Shown here piece by piece: positions 34,200-44,011 of a DNA stretch of 47,408 nucleotides. Position numbers and translations under genes: made by a program. This DNA comes from Pseudomonadota bacterium (GTDB lineage: Bacteria > Desulfobacterota > Binatia > Binatales > Binataceae). The notes under the pieces are model-generated. The model did not search any database and had not been told where the DNA came from. It worked only from the letters and a program-made list of their open reading frames with translations. Every line of letters starts with the position of its first letter. The stretch's first letter is position 1. The stretch lies in contig JAJPJA010000081.1 of NCBI GenBank assembly GCA_021324455.1, positions 1 through 47,408 of the forward strand, read 5' to 3'.

Positions 34200-34214
34200 T
34201 GCGGAACTTGTCTG

Positions 34215-35123
34215 ATGCCACTCGACAGGAAGGTCGAAGTGCGGAAGATTGCGAAGTTCTGCCTGATTGGAGCTGCGGCTGTGTCGCTGATGGCGGGATG
34301 CGCGATGTCGCCGGCCAAGCGCGAAGGGATGCTGGTGGGGGCGGCGGCGGGGGCGCTGTTCAGCGGCGCGGCCGCATGCGGTACCGCGGCGGCTACCGGT
34401 TCGAATAACTCCAACGCCCTGGCCATTGCCTGTCCGATCGGAATCGCGGGAGGCGCTCTCATCGGCGGTACGATCGGTTACTTTGCGGCCTATTCGGAAT
34501 CGGTGGAGGCGCCGCCCGGTGCGCCGCCGCCTCCGGTGATGGCGCAGCAGTATCCATCCGAAAGCGGCGCCGCCGCGCAGCAGCAAGCGCCGGCGCCTCC
34601 GCCGATCGCAACCGCGGCCGCGCCAACTCCCTCTCCCACTCCGACGTCGACCCCGGCGCCCACCCCGACAGCAGTCGCGCCGAGTCCAGCGCCGCCCACG
34701 CCGACAGCGCCGCCCACGCCGACAGCGCCGCCGTCGATCGCCGCGCCGCCCTCTTCACCGGCGCAAGCTTCACGCGAAAAGCTGGTGTTTCGCGGCGTAC
34801 TGTTTGCGCGCAACAGTTGGGATTTGACTCGGCGGCAGCAGCGCACGCTGGATGCCGCGGTTGAGATTCTGAAAGGGCATCCGGGGCTGCGGGTTTACGT
34901 CAAAGGCTACAGCGATTCGCGCGGCAGTGCCCAGCTCAATCAGAAACTGTCGCAGGAGCGGGCGGCAACTGTGGCGGCCTATCTTGCCAGCAGGGGCATC
35001 CCACTCGAGCAGCTCGTGGTGCTGGGGATGGGCTCGACACATCCGCTGGCCAGCAACGCAACGGCCGCCGGACGCGCCCTGAACCGCCGGGTCGAGATCG
35101 AACCGATAACAGAAGAACCGTAA
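34215..35123 (+). CDS. OmpA-domain lipoprotein with Pro-rich linker
   Basis: This 302-residue protein starts with a signal peptide and lipobox-like SLMAGC (Cys29), so it is probably a lipoprotein. A glycine-zipper region (GAAAGALFSGAA; GIAGGALIGGTIGYFAAY) follows. Then comes about 80 residues of Ala/Pro/Thr repeats (PTPTSTPAPTPT; PPTPTAPPTPTA), and a C-terminal OmpA peptidoglycan-binding domain (VLFARNSWDLTRRQQ; YVKGYSDSRGSAQLNQKLSQERA; ALNRRVEI). It would tether the outer membrane to the cell wall; the Pro-rich stretch may span the periplasmic gap. It is convergent with the giant sedolisin gene. Confidence 0.9.
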   Translation: MPLDRKVEVRKIAKFCLIGAAAVSLMAGCAMSPAKREGMLVGAAAGALFSGAAACGTAAATGSNNSNALAIACPIGIAGGALIGGTIGYFAAYSESVEAPPGAPPPPVMAQQYPSESGAAAQQQAPAPPPIATAAAPTPSPTPTSTPAPTPTAVAPSPAPPTPTAPPTPTAPPSIAAPPSSPAQASREKLVFRGVLFARNSWDLTRRQQRTLDAAVEILKGHPGLRVYVKGYSDSRGSAQLNQKLSQERAATVAAYLASRGIPLEQLVVLGMGSTHPLASNATAAGRALNRRVEIEPITEEP

Positions 35124-35226
35124 TCGGCGCGATGCTTCTTGATTTTCAGTTGTGCATCTATCTGAGAACCACAGTTCAACTCGACGATGACGTATTCCGC
35201 CCAGGGCTGCGCGGGGATCGCGCTCC

Positions 35227-38200
35227 TCACTTCAGCGTAAAGGCGCCGCACGGGTCGTTGCTGGTGCTGGTGAACAGGACGAAGGGCGGGTTGAGCGCCT
35301 GGACGAAGGCCGGTCCCGGTACGGCGCCGCCGGGCACGGTGAAGGTGAATGTGGTCGAGTTGATTATGGTCAGCGGAATTTTGGGCGCACCGCCGGCGCC
35401 CAGTCCGCCCAAATCGGCCACCCCGCCCGGCTGCAGGTTGAAGAAGTTGATTACCGTCAGCGTCGAGAAACCGCTGCCCGTCACCGTGATCGTGCTGCCG
35501 CTCTGGCTGATGCTCAGGAGGTTGATGCGCGCGCCCAGCGGCACCGACACCGCGTCGCTCCTGGCCGCGTAGCTGTGCGACTTGCCCGCGTTGCTCACCA
35601 CCATCGACCCCGGCCCGGTCGGCGCGCTGGCCGGCAGGGTGAACATGATCGAATTGGTTTTGAGCCGCGCGTCCCCCGGGCCGATGAAGGTGGTCGGCAG
35701 CTTGCCGCCCGGACACGCGCAGAACACGTCCACCGCGACCCCGTTGACGGTGTCGAAGCCGTTGCCGTTGAGCGTCACCAAGCTGCCCGGGCTCAAAGTG
35801 GTCTCGACGTTGGCGGTGGCGAAGCCCGGATTAAGGCTGGTTGCGGCCAAACCGTGGCCGTTGATCCCGTTGATGGTCGGCAGACCCGCCGCCGCCGACC
35901 CCTGCAGCAGGGCATAGCCCAGGTTGGAGGTGACGAAGCCTTTGTCGGTGTTGACCACCTGCACCGAGGCAAAGCCCTGCCCCTGGCTGACGGTGGGCGG
36001 CACCGGCACCACCAGCCGGGTGGCGCTGCTCAGCGCGCGATTGGGCGTAAGCGGTCCGGCGCTGATCGGACCGCCGGCGGTGGCTACGAACAGGTTGACC
36101 ACCGAACCGGCGGTGAAGTTGGCGCCGATAATGGTGAAGCTGGCGCCGACCATGATCGGACTGCTGACGCTGGCGATCGCCGGATGCCCCGGCAGCGGGG
36201 TCGGCGTCGGTACCGGCACCGTCGGCTTGGGCGTGGTCGCGATACATTCGGGCGGCGTCGGCGTCGGCGTGGCAATGCGGGTTGCGGTCGGCGTGGGCGT
36301 CGGCGTTGCACCCATACCGGTCGGCGTCGGCTGCGGCGTAGGCGTACGCGTCGGCGTCTTGCCCGGGGTGAAGGTGGGAATAAAGGTCGGCGGTCCGGTG
36401 ACGTTGAATTGCTGAGCGGCGGTTGCGGGCAGCAGGCTCGAGTTCCCGGCGAAGGACGCCGTCTGCGAGGTCAGCGCCGCGCTGGCGGGCGTCAGGGTGC
36501 ACGACGCGTTGCCCTTGGCGTCAGTGGCGGCGGAGCAGGAATTACCCTGCAGTGTAATCTGCACGCTGACGCCCGTAACCGGCGCCGCTGGAGTTACGGA
36601 GATATCGCTCAGCGACGCCACCAGGGTGACAGGCTTTCCCGCCGCAACTCCGGTCGGGCTTAAGTTCAGACTCATCGCGGTGGTATGACGTCCGGCCGTC
36701 CACGACACCACGCTTGAATTGGATGTCAGCTCGGTTTTGCCGATGGTCGCGGCGGCGCTGACGGTATCGATCCCGGTGAAAATACCGGCGTAGCTGAAGG
36801 ACGCCTGACCGCCGGCGTTTGACCGGACCATCTTGAGCTGCGCATTGGCGCCGGCAACGCTGAAGTAAATCGGCGTGCCCAGCGGCGCGCTGACGTAATG
36901 GAAGCTGGCGGTAAAGGTCTGCGACGCACCCTGGGCGGGATTGGGCGAAATAGTTCCCGGCGACAGCACCAGCGAAGGGGGCTGGCTGGGCGCCGCATAA
37001 TTGCAGGTGCCCTTGCTGTCGGTGATTTTGAATACCGCGTCGCCCTGAGCCGCGTAGATACAGCCGTCGGGGCCGCGCACCAGGTTGTTCACGCCGCCGC
37101 CCCCGGCCAGGGCAACCCCTGAACTGGGCGGGTTGGTGGTAAGGTCGGCGGTGCCAATCCCCAGCGAGCGGTTGGTATCCGGATCGAACGGGTTGAGGAA
37201 CAAGGTTTGGGCGTCGCCGTTGGCTTGCAGACCGCCGGCTAAAAGCCCCAAAGCCGCGACGTCAATATTGGGCAGAACTGTCACCGTCGGAGTGGGCGGA
37301 CCGTCGGTCGCGCTGATCTGGGCCACGCGTGCAAGAGTGGAAACGACGCCCCACACGTACATCGCACCCGAAGACGCGAAAGTGATGTTGGCGTTAGGGG
37401 TTCCCGGCATATCGGCATAGACCACCGTCTTGGGGGAGGCGGTATCCTGACCCGAGATACGCCAGACTGACGGGTTATCGGATCCCGCGCCGGCGCATGA
37501 ATCGTCGGTGAACAGGTCGCCGCTTATCGGATCGACGGCCAGCGCCGTGGGACAGGTCAGATCGGAGGCTATGGTCTGGGCGATGGTACCGTTGGCGGGA
37601 TTTATTTTGAACACCGCGCCGGTGGTGAAATTGCCGGTGGTCGCGTCGCGGCTGGCGAACAGGTTGCCCTTTTTGTCGATCACCAGGCCCGCCAGCGACG
37701 GTCCCAGCGCGGTTGAGGTGACCAAGGTGGTGGCGTCGGCGACGCCGCCGCCGGGCGCAATCTTATAGATATCGCCCACAGGAGAATCGGATACGTAGAG
37801 ATTCCCGCCCGCATCGAAAGCCATTCCGTACGCGCCGGGGCATCCGGTGAAGTTGATGTCGCCGAAGAAGTAGTTCCGGGCGACGAAGCCGGTAGCATAG
37901 GGCGTGACCTGGAATCCCGGCATCGCGGGCGGCGCCCCATTGCCGCATCCGTTGGCCGGACCGCCGGTGTACGCGACGCTGCCGGCGGCGGGAAACGGGA
38001 GATTGCCGTCGGTGAGGTCGACCGCCGAATACACGACGGTCTCAGGCATCTGGTCGACGGCGGTGAATTGGACCTGGCCGGCGGCGTCGGTCAGGGCGGG
38101 AATCGGACCTTTAATCACCGAATGGCCGGCGCCCTGCGAAACATTGACCAGTTTGCCGGCAGTGGGACGGCCCAGTTTATCCTTGAGCGTGATTACGATG

Positions 38201-40464
38201 ACGGCGTTGCTCTTGCCGTCGGCGGTGACGCTGGCGGGAAAAGCGTCCAAACTTGCTCCCGTGGCCGGCGGGGTGACGAACGGCATCAAGGGTTTTTGCG
38301 CCAGCGCGACGCCGTCGGTGGTATCGCTTGCACTGAAGGTTACGGTTTCGACATCGAGGTCCGAAACGGTGAACGTGAAAGCGCCGCTGCTGGGGCTGGT
38401 TACACCGGTGGCGGGCGTGACCACGACGTGGCTGCCGCTGTTGCCCGAAACCATCACGGTCTTGCCGCCGATTGGAAAACCGTTGGTGTCGGTGAGTTTA
38501 ACCTCGACGCCGGCCTGGGTACCGTCGGCCGGAACGCCGGAAGCTGCGTTGGCGATCAATCCGATCGGTGCAATCGCAAGCACCTCGGATTTGGTTGGAT
38601 CGACCGCACCCACAGTTTGATCGCATAGGCACAGATGCAGAGCGGCGAGGTCGGGCGAACCCAGGCCGACATGGGCGAAGTCCGATCCCATCGACGCGGC
38701 GTTATGAAAAGTGGCGGCGCATTTGCCGTAGTAAGACGGACTGACAAAGCCGAGGTCGTGGCCCACGGACTGATTAAGCAGCGCCTGAAACGCGGCCCAA
38801 GTGGGGGCGCCGCCGCTGGTGCCGCCGTTGAGCAGCCCGGTGGGGCATCCGCCGGCGCTGGCTTCGCAAATCAAAACGCCCTTGGCGGGGTCGGCGTTCA
38901 CCGCAAGATCGGGTATCGATCTCATCGGGCCGGCGACGAAACCGTTTTGGTAGGCCGGACGCGGGAAGAACTTGCTGACGCCGAAACCGCCCTGTCCGCT
39001 GGTCGGGCTTTCCGTCAATCCGTTCCACCACGTTTCGCTGCCGTAGGTAAGATTGGGTCCCGAGGTCAGGGAGGTGCCGCCGACGGCGATAGCGTTGGGC
39101 GAATCGGCCGGTACTCCAACCGTATTGGGGCTGCCGTCCAAACAGGTGCTGCCGGAGTCCCCGGCGGCATTGAACACGGTGATCCCCGAAGCCGCGGCCG
39201 ATCGCAATAGCGCGTCGATGCTGTCGACGTCGGCCGTGTCGGTCTGGTCTTCGCAATAAGACCAGCTGTTGCTGATGATATCGACCCGGTCGTCGATCAT
39301 GCGGCTGAGCAGCGCCTGGAAACTGGCACCGGGTGCGCCGAACGGCGCGTCATAGACGGCAATTTTCGCGCCCGGCGCGATGGTCAGGACATCGTCGATG
39401 TCGAGCAATACCTCGTTCTGGTTGGGCCCCGGAGTGGCGCCGCCGTTGACGTGAATCTGGTTGATGTTGGCCAACTCCGTGGCCGGCGCGCCAATCAGGG
39501 CCAGATAATCGGCAACGTCGCTGGTTTGGAAGGTATCGAATTCGAGCAGTCCGACGGTCTGGCCGGTGCCGTCCAAAACGCCCCAGGTACAGGCGGAAGC
39601 GGCGGAGGAGACAACCGGCGCGGTTGCCGACGGCATTGCGGAAAAATTCCCGCTGGAACCAGCCCCGGCGCCGGAAAGGCGCGAGATTTCGCTGCCACCC
39701 GGGACCGGGATGATGGGCCCGATCGGGGCCGTATAGTTAAACGGATATAACTTCTGCAGTTGCTCGGTGAGCCATTTCTGTAAGGCGCCGCCGGAGACGC
39801 CGTTGGCGAAGCTGTACAAAGCGTAGATGGCAAACAGGATCAGCAATACGACCCCCAGTATGGCCAGAAATCCCACCGACGGAGTTGCCGGCGAGGGCAG
39901 ATTCGACAATCCCGTCACCGCCTGCACCTGGGCGGCAAACCTGCCCGGCAGAGCGGGATTTTCCAGGTTGGCGAAGAAGCGGCGGTGGCCGAGACGAAAA
40001 CTCCCGATCCGAACGTCAAACGCGCGCTCGGCCTGAGCGCGCGTGCCGCGAACCGTCAGCGTCATCCGGCTGCGCGACCCTTGGATCAGCCGCAATCCAT
40101 TGCCCTCAAGCCAGGTTAAGACCTGGTCATACGTTTTGCGCGAGGGCCCGAATCGATCCGAGACTTGCCGCGGTGAAAGGAACTGCCGATAGCGCGGAGA
40201 CCGCGGATCGTAAATGTCGCGCAGGTAACGATCGAAGCCCTCCTGGTCGGTGCGTTTCAGAACGATGGTCAGCGTCAACGGTTGCGCGTCGTCATCGATG
40301 CCGTGCGCCAGCGGAGCCGCCCGATGCAGGGCCGAGATGACATGGCCGGGAAGGCGGACCATATCGCCGAAGGATTCGTAATAGCGTCTGGTTTCGCCGC
40401 TGGAGGCGGTGAGAAAGATAAGACCGATCAGGACGGCGGTAATAGCGGCGAACCGTCGGAACAT
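35227..40464 (-). CDS. Giant sedolisin (S53) protease with Ig-like/propeller/TIG modules
   Basis: This 1745-residue protein has a GGAG site 9 nt before the ATG. In order: a signal/anchor (7-22); a pro-kumamolisin propeptide (about 45-190); a transmembrane segment (197-219); a sedolisin catalytic domain with Glu351/Asp355 (NEVLLDIDD), oxyanion Asp436 (AAGDSG) and Ser550 (GGTSGGAP); two bacterial Ig-like repeats; an NHL-like propeller (GMAFDAGGNLYVSD); two more Ig-like domains; a Thr/Pro-rich linker (about 1358-1425); and IPT/TIG-like domains to the end. Sedolisins are acid-active endopeptidases. The expected calcium site region near HVGLGSPDLAAL is present but altered. It is probably secreted or surface-attached; the extra domains likely bind substrate or partners. 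Confidence 0.9.
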   Translation of the reverse strand: MFRRFAAITAVLIGLIFLTASSGETRRYYESFGDMVRLPGHVISALHRAAPLAHGIDDDAQPLTLTIVLKRTDQEGFDRYLRDIYDPRSPRYRQFLSPRQVSDRFGPSRKTYDQVLTWLEGNGLRLIQGSRSRMTLTVRGTRAQAERAFDVRIGSFRLGHRRFFANLENPALPGRFAAQVQAVTGLSNLPSPATPSVGFLAILGVVLLILFAIYALYSFANGVSGGALQKWLTEQLQKLYPFNYTAPIGPIIPVPGGSEISRLSGAGAGSSGNFSAMPSATAPVVSSAASACTWGVLDGTGQTVGLLEFDTFQTSDVADYLALIGAPATELANINQIHVNGGATPGPNQNEVLLDIDDVLTIAPGAKIAVYDAPFGAPGASFQALLSRMIDDRVDIISNSWSYCEDQTDTADVDSIDALLRSAAASGITVFNAAGDSGSTCLDGSPNTVGVPADSPNAIAVGGTSLTSGPNLTYGSETWWNGLTESPTSGQGGFGVSKFFPRPAYQNGFVAGPMRSIPDLAVNADPAKGVLICEASAGGCPTGLLNGGTSGGAPTWAAFQALLNQSVGHDLGFVSPSYYGKCAATFHNAASMGSDFAHVGLGSPDLAALHLCLCDQTVGAVDPTKSEVLAIAPIGLIANAASGVPADGTQAGVEVKLTDTNGFPIGGKTVMVSGNSGSHVVVTPATGVTSPSSGAFTFTVSDLDVETVTFSASDTTDGVALAQKPLMPFVTPPATGASLDAFPASVTADGKSNAVIVITLKDKLGRPTAGKLVNVSQGAGHSVIKGPIPALTDAAGQVQFTAVDQMPETVVYSAVDLTDGNLPFPAAGSVAYTGGPANGCGNGAPPAMPGFQVTPYATGFVARNYFFGDINFTGCPGAYGMAFDAGGNLYVSDSPVGDIYKIAPGGGVADATTLVTSTALGPSLAGLVIDKKGNLFASRDATTGNFTTGAVFKINPANGTIAQTIASDLTCPTALAVDPISGDLFTDDSCAGAGSDNPSVWRISGQDTASPKTVVYADMPGTPNANITFASSGAMYVWGVVSTLARVAQISATDGPPTPTVTVLPNIDVAALGLLAGGLQANGDAQTLFLNPFDPDTNRSLGIGTADLTTNPPSSGVALAGGGGVNNLVRGPDGCIYAAQGDAVFKITDSKGTCNYAAPSQPPSLVLSPGTISPNPAQGASQTFTASFHYVSAPLGTPIYFSVAGANAQLKMVRSNAGGQASFSYAGIFTGIDTVSAAATIGKTELTSNSSVVSWTAGRHTTAMSLNLSPTGVAAGKPVTLVASLSDISVTPAAPVTGVSVQITLQGNSCSAATDAKGNASCTLTPASAALTSQTASFAGNSSLLPATAAQQFNVTGPPTFIPTFTPGKTPTRTPTPQPTPTGMGATPTPTPTATRIATPTPTPPECIATTPKPTVPVPTPTPLPGHPAIASVSSPIMVGASFTIIGANFTAGSVVNLFVATAGGPISAGPLTPNRALSSATRLVVPVPPTVSQGQGFASVQVVNTDKGFVTSNLGYALLQGSAAAGLPTINGINGHGLAATSLNPGFATANVETTLSPGSLVTLNGNGFDTVNGVAVDVFCACPGGKLPTTFIGPGDARLKTNSIMFTLPASAPTGPGSMVVSNAGKSHSYAARSDAVSVPLGARINLLSISQSGSTITVTGSGFSTLTVINFFNLQPGGVADLGGLGAGGAPKIPLTIINSTTFTFTVPGGAVPGPAFVQALNPPFVLFTSTSNDPCGAFTLK

Positions 40465-40683
40465 GAAGGCTACTCCACAACCGGGTCCGGAAGAGCCAAA
40501 CCTGAACGAAGTGGATTAACGCCGCCAAGGCCCTGAAAAGTCGCTCAGGAAAGTTCTCGTCTCGGCAATGGATGCTACTAGCACGCACAAGATAGTAAGG
40601 GCAAGCTTTAAGCGCCTAAATCTTGCGCATGGGGAAACAATTGCTTTGTCGGCCTCTCATCATCCAGATTCGCCCGGTCACAT

Positions 40684-41043
40684 CTACTTAAGCAATTTTC
40701 GCCGTACCTGAGCGAAACCATGCTCCCATTGCGTGATCCGACGTATCGCCCGGGCGCCGTCGCGTGCGCGCAGGGCGCGCTCCAGTTCGCGCAGGATGGG
40801 CACCAGCACGCTGATTCCCAAACTCGCAGTGAATCCGACGCAGGTGTGGGCGGCCTGCGCCGCGCGCGCAAAATCGTCCTCCCCGATAGCCTTGCGCACC
40901 TGCCCGATACCGTTGTTCGTATGCCGGATGAAGGTCGCGATCAGTTCCGCGCGCGCGGCCTTGTCGCCGGCGGCGAGATCCTCGATTACGCTGAGGTCCA
41001 CCTCAAGCGGCCGTTTGCTGCTCACAACTCTCAGCAGCATCAC
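40684..41043 (-). CDS. Stand-alone Hpt phosphotransfer domain protein
   Basis: This 119-residue protein is an Hpt-type four-helix bundle. The phosphoacceptor motif AAHTCVGFTASLGI resembles the usual AHxLKGxxxxLG, but the lysine after the His is replaced (HTCVG). Helices DFARAAQAAH and LVPILRELERALRARDG flank it. It would relay phosphate between a hybrid histidine kinase and a response regulator, neither of which is in the window. It lies downstream of, and divergent from, the class III alcohol dehydrogenase gene. Confidence 0.78.
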   Translation of the reverse strand: MMLLRVVSSKRPLEVDLSVIEDLAAGDKAARAELIATFIRHTNNGIGQVRKAIGEDDFARAAQAAHTCVGFTASLGISVLVPILRELERALRARDGARAIRRITQWEHGFAQVRRKLLK

Positions 41044-41230
41044 AGTCGTGAGCCCGGGTCTGTCGAAGCCGCACGCCCCGATATCGCCGCGGCGTCAGTT
41101 CCGGACATGAAGCCGGTCGATTCACGGTCGCAGGCCCTCTCAACTGAAACCACAGTCAGTCTCATTGGGCGGCCTGACCTTTCATCGAAGGGGATGGCGC
41201 GATAGAAGAACAGCTTCAGGGAGGTGCGCG

Positions 41231-42340
41231 ATGAAAGTCAGAGCCGCGGTTGCGACGGCTGCGGGAGCGCCGCTGGAAGTCACCGAGGTCGAGCTCGAGG
41301 GGCCCCGTTCAGGCGAGGTGCTGGTCGAGATCAAGGCCACCGGCGTATGCCATACCGACGCCTACACCCTGTCGGGCAAGGATCCGGAGGGGCTGTTCCC
41401 CTCTATCATGGGACACGAGGGAGCCGGCATTGTAGTCGAAACCGGGCCCAACGTCGCCACGCTCAAGCCGGGCGACCACGTGATTCCGCTCTACACGCCG
41501 GAATGCCGCAACTGTCCTTCATGTCTTTCGGGCAAGACCAATCTGTGCACCGCGATTCGCGAAACCCAGGGGCGCGGCGTGATGCCGGACGGGACCAGCC
41601 GTTTTTCCATGAACGGCAGAATGGTGCATCACTATATGGGCACCTCCACCTTCGCCAATTTCACGGTGGTGCCGGAAATCGCGCTGGCCAAGGTGCGCGA
41701 GGACGCTCCCTTCGACAAAATTTGTTACATCGGATGCGGTGTGACTACGGGAATCGGCGCCGTAATCAATACCGCCAGAGTCCAGCCCGGCGACCGCGTC
41801 GTGGTGTTCGGTCTGGGCGGTATCGGCCTTAACGTGGTACAGGGGGCGCGGCTGGCGGGCGCGGGTATGATCGTCGGGATCGATCTCAATCCCGCGCGCA
41901 AGGCGATTGGAGAGAAGTTCGGCATGACGCATTTCGTCAATCCCGCCGAAGTGCAGGGCGACCTCGTTCCATTCATCGTCAATCTGACCGGCGGCGGCGC
42001 GGATTACTCCTTCGAATGCGTCGGCAACGTCAAGCTGATGCGCCAGGCGCTGGAATGCTGCCAGCGCGGATGGGGTACCTGCGTGATAATCGGCGTGGCG
42101 GCGGCAGGCGAGGAAATTTCCACGCGGCCCTTCCAGCTGGTGACCGGCCGCATTTGGAAAGGCACCGCATTCGGCGGCGCCAAAGGCCGGCGCGACGTGC
42201 CCAAAATCGTCGACTGGTACATGCAGGGACGCATCAACATCGACGACCTGATCACGCACACCATGCCGCTGGCGCAAATCAACCAGGCCTTCGACCTGAT
42301 GCATCAGGGTAAGTCGATCCGATCGGTTATCGTCTACTAG
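41231..42340 (+). CDS. Class III alcohol dehydrogenase (S-hydroxymethylglutathione type)
   Basis: This 369-residue zinc-dependent dehydrogenase starts at ATG 41231 after GGGAGG. Catalytic zinc ligands are Cys40 and His62 (GHEGAG), with a third Cys in GCGVTTG. The structural zinc site is Cys92, Cys95, Cys98 and Cys106. The class III marker region MPDGTSRF (Arg124) and the NAD loop [12 protein letters not shown] with acidic GIDLNPARK are present. Class III enzymes oxidise the adduct of formaldehyde with glutathione or another thiol to the formyl thioester, so formaldehyde detoxification is the likely role. Whether the thiol is glutathione is not shown. A partner formylthiol esterase gene is not adjacent. 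Confidence 0.9.
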   Translation: MKVRAAVATAAGAPLEVTEVELEGPRSGEVLVEIKATGVCHTDAYTLSGKDPEGLFPSIMGHEGAGIVVETGPNVATLKPGDHVIPLYTPECRNCPSCLSGKTNLCTAIRETQGRGVMPDGTSRFSMNGRMVHHYMGTSTFANFTVVPEIALAKVREDAPFDKICYIGCGVTTGIGAVINTARVQPGDRVVVFGLGGIGLNVVQGARLAGAGMIVGIDLNPARKAIGEKFGMTHFVNPAEVQGDLVPFIVNLTGGGADYSFECVGNVKLMRQALECCQRGWGTCVIIGVAAAGEEISTRPFQLVTGRIWKGTAFGGAKGRRDVPKIVDWYMQGRINIDDLITHTMPLAQINQAFDLMHQGKSIRSVIVY

Positions 42341-42417
42341 GGTATTTCACGGCTCCGGCGGCGCGGCCCGTAAACGCCTGCGCTCTTGCTCTCGTCACTA
42401 ATGTGAAGCGGCACGCG

Positions 42418-44004
42418 ATGATATCGGGCAAAGGCATCATCGGGCTGGCGCTGCTGGCCTCGTTCTTTAGCACCGCGGTATTGGCGGCCCGGCTCTCGGC
42501 CGATCTCGAACCCATCCACGTCCTCAACCGGCTGGCGTACGGACCGCGTCCGGGCGACATCGATCGCGTCCGCCGAATCGGCGCGGAGCGCTACATCCAG
42601 GAACAGCTCCATCCGGAATCGATTCCGCTTCCCGCCGGCCTCAAGTCGCAACTGGCCGCGCTCGACACCCTGCGCATGACGCCGGTGCAGTTGTTCGTCG
42701 CCTATCGGCCGTTTCGTGCGGGCCAATCCAAGCCCGACCCGGATCAGGTCAAAGCGGCGCGCCGGCGCGCGCGCGTCATCATGCAGCAGGCCGCGCAGGC
42801 CCGGCTGATGCGCGCTATCGAAGACCCGCGCCAACTCCAGGAGGTGATGGTCGAGTTCTGGTTCAACCATTTCAACGTTTTTGCCGGCAAGGGCCTCGAC
42901 TATCTGTGGACCGGAGCTTTCGAGCAGGAAGCGATCCGTCCCTATGCGATGGGCCGCTTCCGCGATCTGCTGGGCGCCACCGCGAAACATCCGGCGATGC
43001 TCTTTTACCTCGACAACTGGCTCAACACGGGACCGGGAACGCCGGGCGCGCACGGCAAATTCGAGGGGCTCAACGAGAACTACGCGCGCGAACTGGTGGA
43101 GTTGCACACGCTCGGCGTCAATGGCGGTTACACGCAGCGCGACGTGACCGAATTGGCTCGTATCTTCACCGGATGGGGCCTGGTCAATGGCGGGGGCGCG
43201 GCGAGAAGGGTCGGGCTATGGCGATGGCTGCGCGGGGCGGGCGGGGAGAGCGCGGCCGGCGTGAGCGGGTTTTATTTCGACGCCAGCCGCCATGACTTCG
43301 GCACCAAGCAATTCCTGGGGCATACCATCCGTGGCTCCGGTATCGGCGAGGGTGAGCAAGCCCTCGATCTGCTGGCGCGCAGTCCGGCCACCGCCCATCA
43401 CATCGCCTACGAACTGGCGCAGTACTTCGTTGCCGACGATCCGCCGTCGTCGCTGGTGCAAAGTCTTGCCGCGGTTTTCGAGGAAAGCGGCGGCGACATC
43501 CGTGCGACCCTCAATACGCTCTTTCACAGTCCCGAATTCCGGGATTCCAAATATTGCGGCAACCGCTTCAAGACGCCGTATCAGTTCGTGATTTCGGCGG
43601 TGCGCGCGGCGGGAATCGATCCGCTCAACTTCCGTCCGCTGCTGGGGATACTGGCGCAACTGGGCCAGCCGCTATACGGATGTCAGACGCCCGACGGATA
43701 CAAGGTTACGCAGGCGGCATGGCTCAATCCCGACGCGATGATGCGCCGGCTCAGCTTTGCCACCGCGATCGGCACCGGCCATCTGCCGCTGATGAGCGCG
43801 CCGCTGGATGACGCTGAACGCGGCGATGTCAGACCGGCGCTGGCGCCCGGTCCGGCGCCCGGTTTCACGCCGCCCGACCCGTATCAATTGGCGGCCGCCA
43901 TCGGCAACAGCTTCAGCCATCGGACGGCGCAAACGGTACGCGACGCGCCGGCTCGATTGCGCGCCGCCCTGATCCTCGGCAGTCCCGAGTTCATGCTGAA
44001 GTGA
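42418..44004 (+). CDS. DUF1800 family exported protein
   Basis: The protein is 528 residues from ATG 42418; the alternative GTG at 42403 adds five residues. A signal peptide (GIIGLALLASFFSTAVLAA) leads into the DUF1800 domain, with its hallmarks LNRLAYGPRPGDIDRV, EFWFNHFNVFAGKG, NENYARELVELHTLGVNGGYTQRDV, KQFLGHTI, LAQYFVADDPP, and FRDSKYCGNRFKTPYQFVISAVRA. The family is of unknown function, frequent in soil bacteria, and usually adjacent to a DUF1501 protein. Here the next gene is an unrelated membrane protein on the other strand, ending 7 bp away. Confidence 0.9.
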   Translation: MISGKGIIGLALLASFFSTAVLAARLSADLEPIHVLNRLAYGPRPGDIDRVRRIGAERYIQEQLHPESIPLPAGLKSQLAALDTLRMTPVQLFVAYRPFRAGQSKPDPDQVKAARRRARVIMQQAAQARLMRAIEDPRQLQEVMVEFWFNHFNVFAGKGLDYLWTGAFEQEAIRPYAMGRFRDLLGATAKHPAMLFYLDNWLNTGPGTPGAHGKFEGLNENYARELVELHTLGVNGGYTQRDVTELARIFTGWGLVNGGGAARRVGLWRWLRGAGGESAAGVSGFYFDASRHDFGTKQFLGHTIRGSGIGEGEQALDLLARSPATAHHIAYELAQYFVADDPPSSLVQSLAAVFEESGGDIRATLNTLFHSPEFRDSKYCGNRFKTPYQFVISAVRAAGIDPLNFRPLLGILAQLGQPLYGCQTPDGYKVTQAAWLNPDAMMRRLSFATAIGTGHLPLMSAPLDDAERGDVRPALAPGPAPGFTPPDPYQLAAAIGNSFSHRTAQTVRDAPARLRAALILGSPEFMLK

Positions 44005-44011
44005 AGCGGGC

